This document shows, piece by piece, positions 8,191 to 17,058 of a stretch of 64,000 nucleotides of DNA. The DNA is from Streptomyces xinghaiensis S187. Its GTDB lineage: Bacteria; Actinomycetota; Actinomycetes; Streptomycetales; Streptomycetaceae. The stretch spans positions 3,162,001-3,226,000 of the forward strand of contig NZ_CP023202.1 of the NCBI RefSeq assembly GCF_000220705.2. Reading direction: 5' to 3'. The notes beneath the pieces were generated by a model. The model did no database searches. It was not told where the DNA came from and worked only from the letters and a program-made list of their open reading frames with translations. Every line of letters begins with the position of its first letter. The first letter of the stretch is position 1. The position numbers and the translations under genes are program-made.

Positions 8191-9390
8191 TCAGCTCACC
8201 GGTTTCAGCGGCAGCACCGCGCTGATCCGGAAGCCCCCGCCGGGTCTCGGTCCCGCGTCCAGCTTGCCCCCGACCATGCCGACGCGTTCCCGCATGCCGA
8301 TCAGGCCCTGGCCGAGCCCGTCCGAGCCGCCCTTCTCGTACACCTGCCGCTGGGCGCCCCGGCCGTCGTCCTCGACCAGCAGTTCGAGCTCACTGTCGCC
8401 GTAGGTGAGCCGTACGGACGCCCCGACGTCCGGGCCGCCGTGCTTGCGGGTGTTGGTCAGCGCCTCCTGGACGATCCGGTACGCGGTGAGCTCCACACCG
8501 CTCGCCAGCGGACGCGGCTCGCCGCCGACCCGGAAGTCGACCGGGAGCCCGGAGCCCCGCACCTGTTCGATGAGATCGCCGAGCTGCCGGACGTCCGGCT
8601 GCGGTACGTACTCCCCGCACTCCTCGCTCTCGCCGGTGCGCAGCACGCCCAGCAGCCGGCGCATCTCCGCGAGCGCCTGGCGCCCGGTGCCGGAGATGGT
8701 CTCCAGCGCCTGCTTCGCCTGCTCCGGACTGGAGTGCAGGACATAGGCCGCGCCGTCCGCCTGGACGACCATCACCGACACGTTGTGGGCCACCACGTCG
8801 TGCAGCTCCCGGGCGATCCGGGAGCGTTCGGCGGCCACGGCCATCTTGGCCTGCGCCTCGCGCTCCTTCTCGAGCCGGGCGGCGCGCTCCTCCAGCTGGG
8901 CGTAGTAGGCGCGGCGGGTGCGGATCGAGTCGCCGAGCACCCAGGCGAGGGCGAAGGGGACGGTCATGAAGATGACGGCGACCGCGAACGAACCCGTGTC
9001 CGGGCCGTGCGGGGGCCAGCGGAGGTTGTAGATCGTCGGCGCCGCGAGACCCGCGGCCAGGGCGAGCCGGGAGGCCCAGCGCGCCCCGTTGGCCGCGACG
9101 GTGTAGACGATCACCAGCATCCCGAAGTCGGCCGGGTTCTGCCGGATGTCGGTGAGGAGCTGCACCACGCCCGTTCCCGCGGCGATCAGCAGCATCAGCT
9201 CCGGTGCCCGGCGGCGCAGGGCGACCACCGTGCACAGCGCGGCCATCACGAGGATCCCGGCGAGCCGCTGCCCGGGACGGCCCGCCGTCTCCTCCGCGAC
9301 CCACAGCCCGCCGAGCATCAGCAGGATGGCAGCCCAGAAGCTGTCGACACCGGTCGGGTGCCTGCGGAGGAAGTCGTAGAGACGCTGCAC
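8191..9390 (-). CDS. Two-component sensor histidine kinase (HisKA_3 type)
   Basis: 399 residues. About five hydrophobic segments occupy residues 18-155 (membrane sensor without a large extracellular domain), followed by a short coiled coil (ARLEKEREAQ). The dimerisation/phospho-acceptor motif is ERSRIARELHDVVAHNVS, with His197 as the phosphorylated residue. A C-terminal HATPase domain follows, with ALTNTRKHG (N box), VEDDGRG and GLIGMRERVGMVGG (G boxes). It partners the LuxR-type regulator downstream. The GTG start has TACGCT 7 bases upstream and no ribosome site, so the transcript may be leaderless. Confidence 0.92.
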   Translation of the reverse strand: MQRLYDFLRRHPTGVDSFWAAILLMLGGLWVAEETAGRPGQRLAGILVMAALCTVVALRRRAPELMLLIAAGTGVVQLLTDIRQNPADFGMLVIVYTVAANGARWASRLALAAGLAAPTIYNLRWPPHGPDTGSFAVAVIFMTVPFALAWVLGDSIRTRRAYYAQLEERAARLEKEREAQAKMAVAAERSRIARELHDVVAHNVSVMVVQADGAAYVLHSSPEQAKQALETISGTGRQALAEMRRLLGVLRTGESEECGEYVPQPDVRQLGDLIEQVRGSGLPVDFRVGGEPRPLASGVELTAYRIVQEALTNTRKHGGPDVGASVRLTYGDSELELLVEDDGRGAQRQVYEKGGSDGLGQGLIGMRERVGMVGGKLDAGPRPGGGFRISAVLPLKPVS

Positions 9391-9397
9391 GTGACCC

Positions 9398-9403
9398 AGC
9401 GTA
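9398..9403 (-). promoter_or_regulatory. -10 box of a probable leaderless promoter (sensor kinase)
   Basis: TACGCT lies 7 bases before the GTG at 9390 on the minus strand, placing transcription start at or next to the start codon. Confidence 0.5.
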
Positions 9404-9512
9404 GGGACGGCGGGTAGGTGTAGGGGTCAACCGGACGGCCGATCCTCGGTTCGCGGGCCTACTCCCCAAGGTGGACACATCACCCATCACCGGCGCCTCC
9501 GCGGGGCGCGCA

Positions 9513-9518
9513 TACCGT
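9513..9518 (+). promoter_or_regulatory. -10 box of a probable leaderless promoter (methyltransferase)
   Basis: TACCGT lies 6 bases before the ATG at 9525, and no Shine-Dalgarno sequence lies between, so the mRNA probably starts at the A of the ATG. Confidence 0.5.
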
Positions 9519-9524
9519 GGCCGG

Positions 9525-10886
9525 ATGACGAGCGAGGGCGCGGGCGGGGACGGCGGCAGCGGTGACGGGAGCCACGGCCGGAACGGCGGCGGCCGTGGCG
9601 GGGGCGGCGCGGCGGGACGCCGGGGCCGCTCCCCGGGCGACCGCTCGCCGGGCCCGGAGGTCCCGTCCGGCCCGCGGGGGTGGCGGCAGGCCACCGAGCG
9701 GGCGCTCTACGGACCGGGCGGCTTCTACCTGCGCGAGCGGCCCGCGAGCCACTTCCGTACCTCCGTCCACGCCTCGCCCCTCTTCGCGGACGCGGTGGCG
9801 GAGCTGCTGGCACGGGTGGACCGCGCTCTGGGGCGGCCGGCCGACCTGGCGCTGGTGGATGTCGGCGCGGGGCGGGGCGAACTGCTCACCGGAGTTCTCG
9901 CGGCCGTCCCGCCGGCCCTGGGCGCGCGGCTGCGCCCGTACGCCGTGGAGCGCGCCGCGCGCCCCGGCGGGCTCGACCCCCGGATCGTCTGGCGGCGCGG
10001 ACTCCCGGCTCCGGAAGAGGGGCTGCGGGGACTGCTGTTCGCCAACGAGTGGCTGGACAACATCCCCGTCGACGTGGCGGAGACGGACGCCCGGGGGATC
10101 CCGCGGCTGGTCCTCGCCGGCCCGGACGGGCGGGAGACCCCGGGCGGACCGGTCACCGGACCGGACGCGGAGTGGCTGCGCCGGTGGTGGCCCGCGGACT
10201 CCGGACCCGGATCGCGCGCGGAGATCGGCCGCCCGAGGGACGACGCCTGGGCGCGGGCCGTGCGCGCCCTGGAGAGCGGCCTGGCGGTGGCCGCCGACTA
10301 CGCCCACACGCGGGCGTCCCGGCCGCCGCGGGGCACGCTGACGGGCTTCCGGGCCGGGCGCGAGGTGCCGCCCGTGCCGGACGGTTCCTGCGACATCACG
10401 GCCCATGTCGCTCTGGACGCCTGTGCGGAGGCGGGGCGGCGGACGCTCGCGGAGAGGGACGCGCGCGAGGGCGCGCGAAGGGGCACGCGGCCGGCCGCGG
10501 CGGGCGGGCGGGAACCGGAGCAGGGGAGCCTGCCGGAGAACGGTCGGCAAGCGGGACGGGACAGCCGGCGGGAGGGCGGGGACCGGGACGGGCGGGAGAC
10601 CGCGCGCGGCTCCGGGCCGCCGCCGTCGTCCGGCGCTCCGGTCCTGCTGACCCAGCGGGAGGCACTGCGGGCGCTCGGCGTCAGCGGCGGCAGGCCGCCC
10701 CTCGCCCTCGCGTCGCACGATCCGGCGGCGTATGTGCGGGCGCTGAGCCGGGCCGGGGAGGCGGCGGAACTCACCGACCCGGCCGGCCTGGGCGCGTTCG
10801 GCTGGCTGCTCCAGCCGGTCGGCATCGCACTGCCGGCGGATCTGACGGCGGGGGAAGCGGGGAGCACGGCGGAGAGGCGGCCTTGA
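9525..10886 (+). CDS. MidA/NDUFAF7-like (DUF185) SAM-dependent methyltransferase
   Basis: 453 residues. After a Gly/Ser/Arg-rich leader of about 45 residues comes the MidA-type pattern: ALYGPGGFYLRE, FRTSVHASPLFAD, SAM motif I VDVGAGRGELL, LLFANEWLDNIPVDV, a DY motif (AADYAHTR), RGTLTGFR and SCDITAHVAL. This order is that of COG1565/MidA, whose mitochondrial member NDUFAF7 methylates an arginine of the complex I subunit homologous to NuoD. An Arg/Gly/Glu-rich low-complexity insert (about 305-370) interrupts the C-terminal part. An orphan nuoD lies 2.1 kb downstream on the same strand. I start it at 9525 rather than the in-frame ATG at 9471, because TACCGT sits just before 9525. Confidence 0.82.
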   Translation: MTSEGAGGDGGSGDGSHGRNGGGRGGGGAAGRRGRSPGDRSPGPEVPSGPRGWRQATERALYGPGGFYLRERPASHFRTSVHASPLFADAVAELLARVDRALGRPADLALVDVGAGRGELLTGVLAAVPPALGARLRPYAVERAARPGGLDPRIVWRRGLPAPEEGLRGLLFANEWLDNIPVDVAETDARGIPRLVLAGPDGRETPGGPVTGPDAEWLRRWWPADSGPGSRAEIGRPRDDAWARAVRALESGLAVAADYAHTRASRPPRGTLTGFRAGREVPPVPDGSCDITAHVALDACAEAGRRTLAERDAREGARRGTRPAAAGGREPEQGSLPENGRQAGRDSRREGGDRDGRETARGSGPPPSSGAPVLLTQREALRALGVSGGRPPLALASHDPAAYVRALSRAGEAAELTDPAGLGAFGWLLQPVGIALPADLTAGEAGSTAERRP

Positions 10887-10907
10887 GGGCCGTCCGGCGG
10901 GGTTCCG

Positions 10908-12428
10908 TCAGCGGCCCGTCATCCAGCGGTCCGGCAGGGCCTCGCGGCGGCCCGTCCGGGAGCGGTCGGCCTGGGCCCGGGTCACGGCCCGCGCCTCGGC
11001 GGCGTCCCGGAGCCGGGCCGTCACCGACTTGTTGGCACCGGTGTCCACGGTGACGTCGGCCAGCCCGCGCGCCCGCGTCCACGGCCCCTGGCGGAGCCGT
11101 ACGCTCTGCACCTTCGCGTGCGGGACGAGCGACAGCGTGCGGCTCACCAGTCCGTGCCGGGCCGCGAACACCGGCCCCTCGGCCGTGAATCCGTAGCCCC
11201 GCCACCACAGCGGCACGCACCAGCGCGCCCGGCGCGGTACCGGACGCATCGCGCCGGCGACCGCCCGTACGTCCACCCCCGGCAGCACGCGCGCGATCAC
11301 CATGCCGGCCGTGTCCCGGTCCGCCACGGGCAGCAGCACGGTGTTCTTCGAACCGGCGACGTCCAGTTCGACGCGGACCCAGCCGCGCCGCCGCCACAGC
11401 AGCGGTTCGACGATCCGCACGGTCTGCACGCGCCCCGGCGGCACCGTCTCGTGCGCCCGGTCGAGGAGCCCGTGGTCGAGCCGGAGCCCGTCCGGGGACT
11501 CGCCCACCGTCCAGTCGTACTCGGTGATGTACCGGCCCGCGCTCGCCGCCCAGAAGGCGCCCATCGACGGAATCGCCGCCGCCAGAGCAGGCCAGGGGCT
11601 GCCGCTGAGCGCCCAGACGACCGCCGTGACGCCGGCCGCGGCGGCGAGGCCCGCCCAGACCCCGGCGAGCAGCAGGATCGCCACGGCGAGGGTCCGGGGG
11701 TGGACCCGCGCGAGCTGCCGCGCGGGCGCCTCGCCGACGTCCCGCGCGGACTCCGGGGCGATGCCCGCCGCACGGGCCAGCAGCTCGGCGCGGAGCTCCC
11801 GCGCCTCCTGGTTGCTCAGGAACGCCAGTTCGTCCTTGGCGTCGGTGCCCAGGACGTCGAGCTTGAGCTTGGCGACGCCGATGACGCGGGCCAGCAGTGG
11901 CTGCGTGACGTCCACGGCCTGGAGCCGGTCGAGCCGGATGTGCGCGGTGCGCCGGAACAACAGGCCGGTACGGATGCGCAGTTCGGTGTCGGTCACGGAG
12001 AAGTGGGTGAACCACCAGCTGAGGAAGCCGTACGCGGCCGCGGCCGGGATGATCACCAGCAGGCCGAGGAGGGCGTGGGTGAGGGTCAGCGCGTCGATCC
12101 ACTTCTGCGCCTGGTCGAGATCGTGGATCACCCACCCGACGGCGATGGCGATCGGCGCCCAGGCGCGGCGCAGCGGGGTGACGGGGTGGAGCCGGCGCTC
12201 GCCGGGGGCACCGCGGCCGAAGGCGGGGGCGGCGCCGGTGCCGGAGGCGGGCGCGGCTTCGGTGGCCGGGCCGGCGGACGGGGGCCGGGCGGCCCGGTCC
12301 CCGGGAGCGGCGGCCGGGTCCGCGTCCGGCGGGGCAGCGGGCTTCCCCGCACCGGTGCCGGGCTCCGGGTCCCGCCCCGGGCCCGCCCCGCCGCCGTTCC
12401 GTTCGGTGCCGGGCCCCGCGCCGGTCAC
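10908..12428 (-). CDS. Bacterial PH (DUF304/YdbT-like) membrane protein
   Basis: 506 residues. A Pro/Ala/Gly-rich cytoplasmic leader of about 80 residues is followed by paired hydrophobic segments (about residues 90-105 and 120-140, and again about 255-305) and repeats of the bPH_2 fold. Each PH unit has the signature pattern of an RTGLLFRRTAHIRLDRLQAVDVTQ-like strand pair and a closing QEARELRAELLARA-like helix; a third copy is near the C-terminus (LVPHAKVQSVRL). It is the larger partner of the DUF304 gene upstream, with a 4-base GTGA overlap, as in the B. subtilis ydbS/ydbT pair. Function is not established; membrane-associated. Confidence 0.82.
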   Translation of the reverse strand: MTGAGPGTERNGGGAGPGRDPEPGTGAGKPAAPPDADPAAAPGDRAARPPSAGPATEAAPASGTGAAPAFGRGAPGERRLHPVTPLRRAWAPIAIAVGWVIHDLDQAQKWIDALTLTHALLGLLVIIPAAAAYGFLSWWFTHFSVTDTELRIRTGLLFRRTAHIRLDRLQAVDVTQPLLARVIGVAKLKLDVLGTDAKDELAFLSNQEARELRAELLARAAGIAPESARDVGEAPARQLARVHPRTLAVAILLLAGVWAGLAAAAGVTAVVWALSGSPWPALAAAIPSMGAFWAASAGRYITEYDWTVGESPDGLRLDHGLLDRAHETVPPGRVQTVRIVEPLLWRRRGWVRVELDVAGSKNTVLLPVADRDTAGMVIARVLPGVDVRAVAGAMRPVPRRARWCVPLWWRGYGFTAEGPVFAARHGLVSRTLSLVPHAKVQSVRLRQGPWTRARGLADVTVDTGANKSVTARLRDAAEARAVTRAQADRSRTGRREALPDRWMTGR

Positions 12429-12964
12429 AGCCCCGCCGATCGGGCCTGGCCGAGTTCGGTGAGCCGGTCGCGCAGCCGGGCGGCCTCCGACGGCAGCAGA
12501 CCGGGGATACGGGCGTCGGAGGCGGCCGCGGCGGTGTGCAGCTGCACGCTCGCCAGACCGAAGTGCCGTTCCAGCGGCCCGGAGGTGACCTCCACGAGCT
12601 GCATCCGCCCGTACGGCACCACGGTCAGCTCCCGCCACAGCACCCCCCGGCTGATCAGCAGGTCGTCGGCCCGCTCGGCGTACCGCCAGGAGCGCCAGTT
12701 GCGCTCCAGCAGCCACCAGCCCCAGCCTCCGAGGAGCGCCGGCGGCACGGCGAAGAGGGCCCAGACGGGCCCGGCGGTGAACCACAGCAGCGCGCCCAGG
12801 CCGGCGGTCAGTACGGGCACCGTCGCCGCGAGGACGAAGCGGCGCAGCCGCAGCAGTCCGCGCGGCAGCGGAGTCCAGTCGGCGTCGATGCCGGCCGCCG
12901 TGCCGTCGCCCGCGGTGCCGCCGTCCGCGCTCGTGTCACCGGCCGTGTCCGTCCCCGTGTCCAT
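12425..12964 (-). CDS. Small bacterial PH (DUF304/YdbS-like) membrane protein
   Basis: 179 residues. An acidic Thr/Gly/Asp-rich leader (about 30) precedes two membrane segments (about 42-60 and 64-85), then one bPH_2 domain with DLLISRGVLWRELTVVPYGRMQ and a closing helix SEAARLRDRLTEL. It is probably the obligate partner of the larger DUF304 protein encoded directly downstream (overlapping genes). The ATG has TACGCT 6 bases upstream, which fits a leaderless promoter. It is divergent from nuoD with 43 bases between the start codons. Confidence 0.82.
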   Translation of the reverse strand: MDTGTDTAGDTSADGGTAGDGTAAGIDADWTPLPRGLLRLRRFVLAATVPVLTAGLGALLWFTAGPVWALFAVPPALLGGWGWWLLERNWRSWRYAERADDLLISRGVLWRELTVVPYGRMQLVEVTSGPLERHFGLASVQLHTAAAASDARIPGLLPSEAARLRDRLTELGQARSAGL

Positions 12965-12970
12965 GCCCCC

Positions 12971-12976
12971 AGCGTA
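12971..12976 (-). promoter_or_regulatory. -10 box of a probable leaderless promoter (small PH-domain gene)
   Basis: TACGCT lies 6 bases before the ATG at 12964. The divergent nuoD start at 13008 has a similar but weaker CAGACT at 12995-13000, 7 bases before its ATG. Confidence 0.5.
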
Positions 12977-13007
12977 GGCGGACTCCGCAACTGCCAGACT
13001 GTCTCCC

Positions 13008-14150
13008 ATGACGGAGACGACAGTCGGGATCGGCGGCGCGGCGGAGAGCACGGACATGGTGCTCAACATCGGCCCGCAGCATCCGTCCACGCACGGCGTG
13101 CTGCGCCTGCGGATCGTGCTGGACGGGGAGCGCATCCTCTCCGCCGAGCCGGTCGTCGGCTATATGCACCGGGGCGCGGAGAAACTGTTCGAGGCGCGCG
13201 ACTACCGCCAGATCATCGTGCTCGCCAACCGGCACGACTGGCTCTCGGCCTTCTCGAACGAGCTGGGCGTGGTGCTCGCCGTCGAGCGCATGCTCGGCAT
13301 GGAGGTGCCCGAGCGGGCCGTGTGGACGCGGACCCTGCTCGCCGAGCTGAACCGGGTGCTGAACCATCTGATGTTCCTCGGCTCGTACCCGCTCGAACTC
13401 GGCGGGATCACACCGGTGTTCTACGCCTTCCGGGAGCGCGAGGACCTGCAGGCCGTCATGGAGGAGATCTCCGGCGGCCGGATGCACTACATGTTCAACC
13501 GGGTCGGCGGGCTCAAGGAGGATCTGCCCGCGGGCTGGACCGGCCGGGTCCGGCAGGCCGTGGCCTCCGTGCGGTCCCGGATGAGCGACTACGACAACCT
13601 GGTGCTCGGCAACGAGATCTTCCGCGGCCGCACCCGCGGCGTGGGCGTGCTGTCGCCGGAGGCGGTGCACGCCTACGGGATCAGCGGGCCCATCGCGCGC
13701 GCCTCCGGGGTCGACTTCGACCTGCGCCGCGACGAGCCGTATCTGGCCTACGGCAAGCTGGGCGACGTGCTGAAGGTGGTCACCCGTGACGAGGGCGACT
13801 GCCTGGCCCGCTTCGAATGCCTGCTGGAGCAGACCCATGTCGCGCTGGACCTGGCCGACGCCTGTCTGGACCGGCTCGCCGCACTGCCGCCCGGACCGGT
13901 CAACCTGCGGCTGCCGAAGGTGCTCAAGGCGCCCGAGGGGCACACCTACGCCTGGACGGAGAACCCGCTCGGGCTGAACGGCTACTACCTGGTGTCGAAG
14001 GGCGAGAAGACGCCGTACCGGCTGAAGCTGCGCTCGGCCTCGTTCAACAACATCCAGGCGCTGGCCGAACTGCTGCCGGGGACGCTGGTCGCGGACATGG
14101 TGGCGATCCTGGGGTCGCTCTTCTTCGTCGTCGGCGACGTCGACAAGTAA
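13008..14150 (+). CDS. nuoD: Orphan NADH-quinone oxidoreductase subunit D (NuoD2)
   Basis: 380 residues, full length for the 49-kDa subunit of complex I, which lines the quinone site next to Fe-S cluster N2. Seen are NIGPQHPSTHGVLRL (quinone-site loop, His29), GYMHRGAEKLFE (Arg55, the residue equivalent to the methylated arginine of mitochondrial NDUFS2), NRVLNHLMFLG and DPYLAY-type C-terminal segments, ending VFVVGDVDK-like. No other nuo gene is near, so it is a stand-alone paralogue, probably additional to a complete nuo operon elsewhere. The tail matches the family (GSLFFVVGDVDK). Its role is unknown; it may replace NuoD or function with other orphan subunits. Confidence 0.93.
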   Translation: MTETTVGIGGAAESTDMVLNIGPQHPSTHGVLRLRIVLDGERILSAEPVVGYMHRGAEKLFEARDYRQIIVLANRHDWLSAFSNELGVVLAVERMLGMEVPERAVWTRTLLAELNRVLNHLMFLGSYPLELGGITPVFYAFREREDLQAVMEEISGGRMHYMFNRVGGLKEDLPAGWTGRVRQAVASVRSRMSDYDNLVLGNEIFRGRTRGVGVLSPEAVHAYGISGPIARASGVDFDLRRDEPYLAYGKLGDVLKVVTRDEGDCLARFECLLEQTHVALDLADACLDRLAALPPGPVNLRLPKVLKAPEGHTYAWTENPLGLNGYYLVSKGEKTPYRLKLRSASFNNIQALAELLPGTLVADMVAILGSLFFVVGDVDK

Positions 14151-14254
14151 CGGGGTCCGGGCGGGCGGGGCCCGTCTCCCGGCGGGCTGCGCTGCGGCGG
14201 CCGGGTGGGCCGGCTGCGTCCCCGGACCGGACCGCACAAGGACACTCCTCCGTC

Positions 14255-14276
14255 CGTCCGTACGTCCGTACGTCCG
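14255..14276. repeat. Short tandem repeat, 8-base unit CGTCCGTA
   Basis: Two full copies (14255-14270) and a partial third, preceded by CGTC. It lies in the convergent intergenic region after nuoD. Confidence 0.7.
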
Positions 14277-14321
14277 GCTGCCCGGCCGCTCGGTCCTCCG
14301 GTGCCGCCCGCCGTCACATGG

Positions 14322-14357
14322 CACCGCCGCCCCGACGGGAGCGTCGGGGCGGCGGTG
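14322..14357. terminator. Perfect 15-bp hairpin between convergent genes
   Basis: Arms 14322-14336 and 14343-14357 pair perfectly around a 6-base loop (GGGAGC). It lies between nuoD (plus) and the coiled-coil membrane protein gene (minus) and probably ends transcription in both directions. No U tract, as is usual in high-GC actinomycetes. The rest of the 284-base gap holds only the short tandem repeat. Confidence 0.8.
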
Positions 14358-14434
14358 ATGCCGGTGTGGTCCGTGCGGCGCGGTCCGTGCGGAGCCCGGC
14401 GAGGGCTCACCGGTGCGGGGCGCCGGTACGGCGG

Positions 14435-15718
14435 TCAGGAGGAGTGGGCGCGCAGCTCGCTGAGGTTGAGCTGTTCGGTCTCGTCGTGCTCGGTCAGGTC
14501 GATGACCTCGTTCTGCGCATGCTCCGGCTCCTCGGACTCCGGGGTCGCGGACGCCGGGCCTGTCTGCCGCGGCGGCTGCCGTCGCTCGGACTGCTGCTTC
14601 CGGGAGAGCGGCTGCGGTCCGCGGCTCTGCCCGGAACGCGGCTCGTCCCGCTGCCCGGTGCGCTTGCCCCGCGAAGGCGTCTGCCGGGTCCGCTTCGCCG
14701 GCTGCGGCCGTCCGGACCCGCCGGCCCGCGGGGAGCCGTCGTCGCGCTGCGCGGGCCGCTCGTCCTGCCCCGCCGGCTCGCTCGGCCCGTCCTGCCCCTG
14801 CCGGGCCTCGTGCTCGGCGAGCGCCTCGGCGCCGACCACATCGGCCAGGTCCTCTTCCGGGGCGACGGCCGTCAGCTCCGGGCGCTGCCGCGCGGCCCGC
14901 TCGGACTGCGTACCGAAGAAGTCGAAACCGCCTTCGGTGCGCGGTGCGCTGCCGCGCCGGGGCTCGTACGGCACCACGGCCGCCGCGGCCGGCATCGTGT
15001 GCTGCTCGCGCGGCGCGGGGGTGCTGGGGTCGGCGGCCGTGCGGTCACCGCCGTCGCTCCCGGCGGCCGCCGCGTGCTTCCCCCGGGGCTCGTCCGCCTC
15101 ACCGCGGCCGGCCTGCTCGGCCTCCCGCCTGCGGGCGGCCGTGACCGTGCGCTCGGCCTGCTGGCGGGCACCGTTGCGGGCCAGCCGCCGCAGCGCCTCG
15201 GAGGCCCGGAGGTAGGCCGCCGGTGTCGGGGTGCCGTCGCCGCCGAGGGCGGGCCTGGCGGGCCCGGACTCGATCGCGAGCAGGCGGCGGCCCTCCAGGG
15301 CGCTGGCCCGTTCGGTCTCCGCGGTGGCGTAGCGGCGCAGCAGTCCGGCGTGTTCGTTGCGGAGCCGGGCCAGTTCGGTGCGCTTGGCGCGCAGCTTGGC
15401 CTCCAGCTCCCCGCGGAGCTCGCGGAACTCCTCGACGTCCGACTCCAGTTCGGCGATCCGCTCCTCGGCGCGCCACTCGTCGCGCGTGCGGGCCCGGTGG
15501 AGGTCGGCGACCTGCTTGCCGGCGGCCCGGTCCCAGGCGCGCATGAGCACCGCGCCGGTGACGGCGGCGGCCGCCGCGGCCACCACCAGCAGCCGGAGCC
15601 CCACCGGATCGTCGGTGAGCAGGGCGCCGACGGCACAGGCGGCCGAGACACCGATGACGGTCGACGGGGGCAGAAGCCGGTGCAGGGGTGGCGAATGGCG
15701 GTGGCGTCCACGTGGCAT
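14435..15718 (-). CDS. Conserved membrane-anchored coiled-coil protein, function unknown
   Basis: 427 residues; I recognise it only as a protein conserved in Streptomyces at this site. After a basic start (MPRGRHRH) two hydrophobic segments (about 18-35 and 40-60) form a hairpin anchor. Residues about 70-120 are a heptad-rich coiled coil (ERIAELESDVEEFRELRGEL and onward). The C-terminal 250 residues are disordered, rich in Arg, Gln, Pro, Ser and Glu, and end with an acidic segment (EVIDLTEHDETEQLNLSEL). The ATG has TAAGTT 7 bases upstream, so a leaderless transcript is likely. It may be a scaffold at the membrane; this is inference. Confidence 0.8.
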   Translation of the reverse strand: MPRGRHRHSPPLHRLLPPSTVIGVSAACAVGALLTDDPVGLRLLVVAAAAAAVTGAVLMRAWDRAAGKQVADLHRARTRDEWRAEERIAELESDVEEFRELRGELEAKLRAKRTELARLRNEHAGLLRRYATAETERASALEGRRLLAIESGPARPALGGDGTPTPAAYLRASEALRRLARNGARQQAERTVTAARRREAEQAGRGEADEPRGKHAAAAGSDGGDRTAADPSTPAPREQHTMPAAAAVVPYEPRRGSAPRTEGGFDFFGTQSERAARQRPELTAVAPEEDLADVVGAEALAEHEARQGQDGPSEPAGQDERPAQRDDGSPRAGGSGRPQPAKRTRQTPSRGKRTGQRDEPRSGQSRGPQPLSRKQQSERRQPPRQTGPASATPESEEPEHAQNEVIDLTEHDETEQLNLSELRAHSS

Positions 15719-15725
15719 GGCCAGA

Positions 15726-15731
15726 AACTTA
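15726..15731 (-). promoter_or_regulatory. -10 box of a probable leaderless promoter (coiled-coil protein)
   Basis: TAAGTT lies 7 bases before the ATG at 15718, with no purine-rich ribosome site between. Confidence 0.5.
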
Positions 15732-15782
15732 CCGTGCGCCTGACGTAGATGGGGACCACGACGACAATCTGTTTTCCGCCGG

Positions 15783-16760
15783 TTACGTGTCAAGCAGTCC
15801 TTTGGACTCGAGGTAGTCGGCCGCCACATCCGCGGGCTTCTCCCGGTCCGCGTCGACCCGGCGATTGAGTTCGACGAGATCGCGGGTGGAGAGGGTGTCG
15901 GTGAGCCGGCCGAGCGCCGTCTCGATGTCCTTGCCGCCGGCGTCCTCGGCGTTCACCACGGGGAGCACATTGTCGGCGTTCTGGAGTCCCTTGTCGTCGG
16001 CGAGCAGGACCAGCCCGAATTCCTCCAGCGTGGCGTCGGTGGTCGTGGTCAGCACCATCTGGTCGGTGCCGTCCTTGACCGCCTGCTTGGCCTGCGGGGT
16101 GCCGACGCCCTTGGGATCGACGGCGGTGATGTCGATGCCGTAGGTCTTCTCCAGACCGGGCCGGCAGAACGGGCGGATGTCGCACTCGTCGCCCGCGGCC
16201 AGCCTGACGGGCTTCCCGGAGGCTCCCAGATCGGAGAGCGTCTCAAGATCGTTCCGCTCCGCGAATTCCTCCGTGACGGCGAAGGCGTTCTGGTCCACGG
16301 CTTCACCCGCACGGAGTACCTTCAGACCGCGCGGCCCGGCGAGCTTCTTCAGCGCGGCGACGGTCTCGCCGACGTCGTTGGAGGCGACGGGCTCGGCTTT
16401 CGGGCCGTTCTCCTTGGCGTTGAGGAATTCGGCGAGCGTGGCCGCGTATTCCGGCACGACATCGATCTCGCCCTTCTCCAGCGCCGGTTCGTACAACTCC
16501 CGGTTTTTGAGCGTCTTGACCGTGGTGTCGTAACCGGCATCGGCCAGCAGCGCCGCGTACAACTCGGCCATCAGCTCGGATTCCGTGAAGCCGGCCGAGC
16601 CGATGACCAGCGAGCCCTTGTCGGAATCACCGGTTCCACCGCCGCCCTTCTCCTCCAGGCTCCCGCCTCCGCAGCCGGTCGCCCCCACGGTCAGGACGGC
16701 GAGGCCGGCGGCCGCGGAGAGGACTCGGCGGAAGCGGACGGAGTGCGCGATTCGGGTCAT
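15783..16760 (-). CDS. Osmoprotectant-type ABC transporter substrate-binding lipoprotein
   Basis: 325 residues. A signal peptide with lipobox VGATGC (Cys30) anchors it outside the membrane. The mature part is a type II periplasmic-binding fold of the OpuC/ProX (QAT) family: SAGFTESELMAELYAALL, VVPEYAATL, and DECDIRPFCRPGLEKTYG. It should deliver glycine betaine, choline, carnitine or a similar quaternary compound to the two permeases encoded upstream. Last gene of the minus-strand unit permease-permease-binding protein, with a 298-base gap before it that holds G-rich sequence and no gene. The ligand is not determined by sequence. Confidence 0.9.
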   Translation of the reverse strand: MTRIAHSVRFRRVLSAAAGLAVLTVGATGCGGGSLEEKGGGGTGDSDKGSLVIGSAGFTESELMAELYAALLADAGYDTTVKTLKNRELYEPALEKGEIDVVPEYAATLAEFLNAKENGPKAEPVASNDVGETVAALKKLAGPRGLKVLRAGEAVDQNAFAVTEEFAERNDLETLSDLGASGKPVRLAAGDECDIRPFCRPGLEKTYGIDITAVDPKGVGTPQAKQAVKDGTDQMVLTTTTDATLEEFGLVLLADDKGLQNADNVLPVVNAEDAGGKDIETALGRLTDTLSTRDLVELNRRVDADREKPADVAADYLESKGLLDT

Positions 16761-17058
16761 CGGAAGACCTTCCTGCTCGTTCGGGGGGACGGGGAGGAGA
16801 TGGGGGACGGAGTGGGGAGGGGGACACGGAAGCGTGGTGATCGGCGTACGGGCCCGGTGGACGGCCGGGAGACCGCCGCGCGGGCCGGTCCACGGGACAG
16901 CGGGCGGGGCCCGGACCGCCGGAACGGGACCGGGGGACGGGTGCCGCGAGGGGGCGGGACCGAGGGGCCGGACGGCGACGGCCCGTGGCCCGGGTGCCGG
17001 CGCGAACCCCCGGACACCGGCGCACCCGACGCCGGGGCCGGAGGCGGCGCACCCCCGG

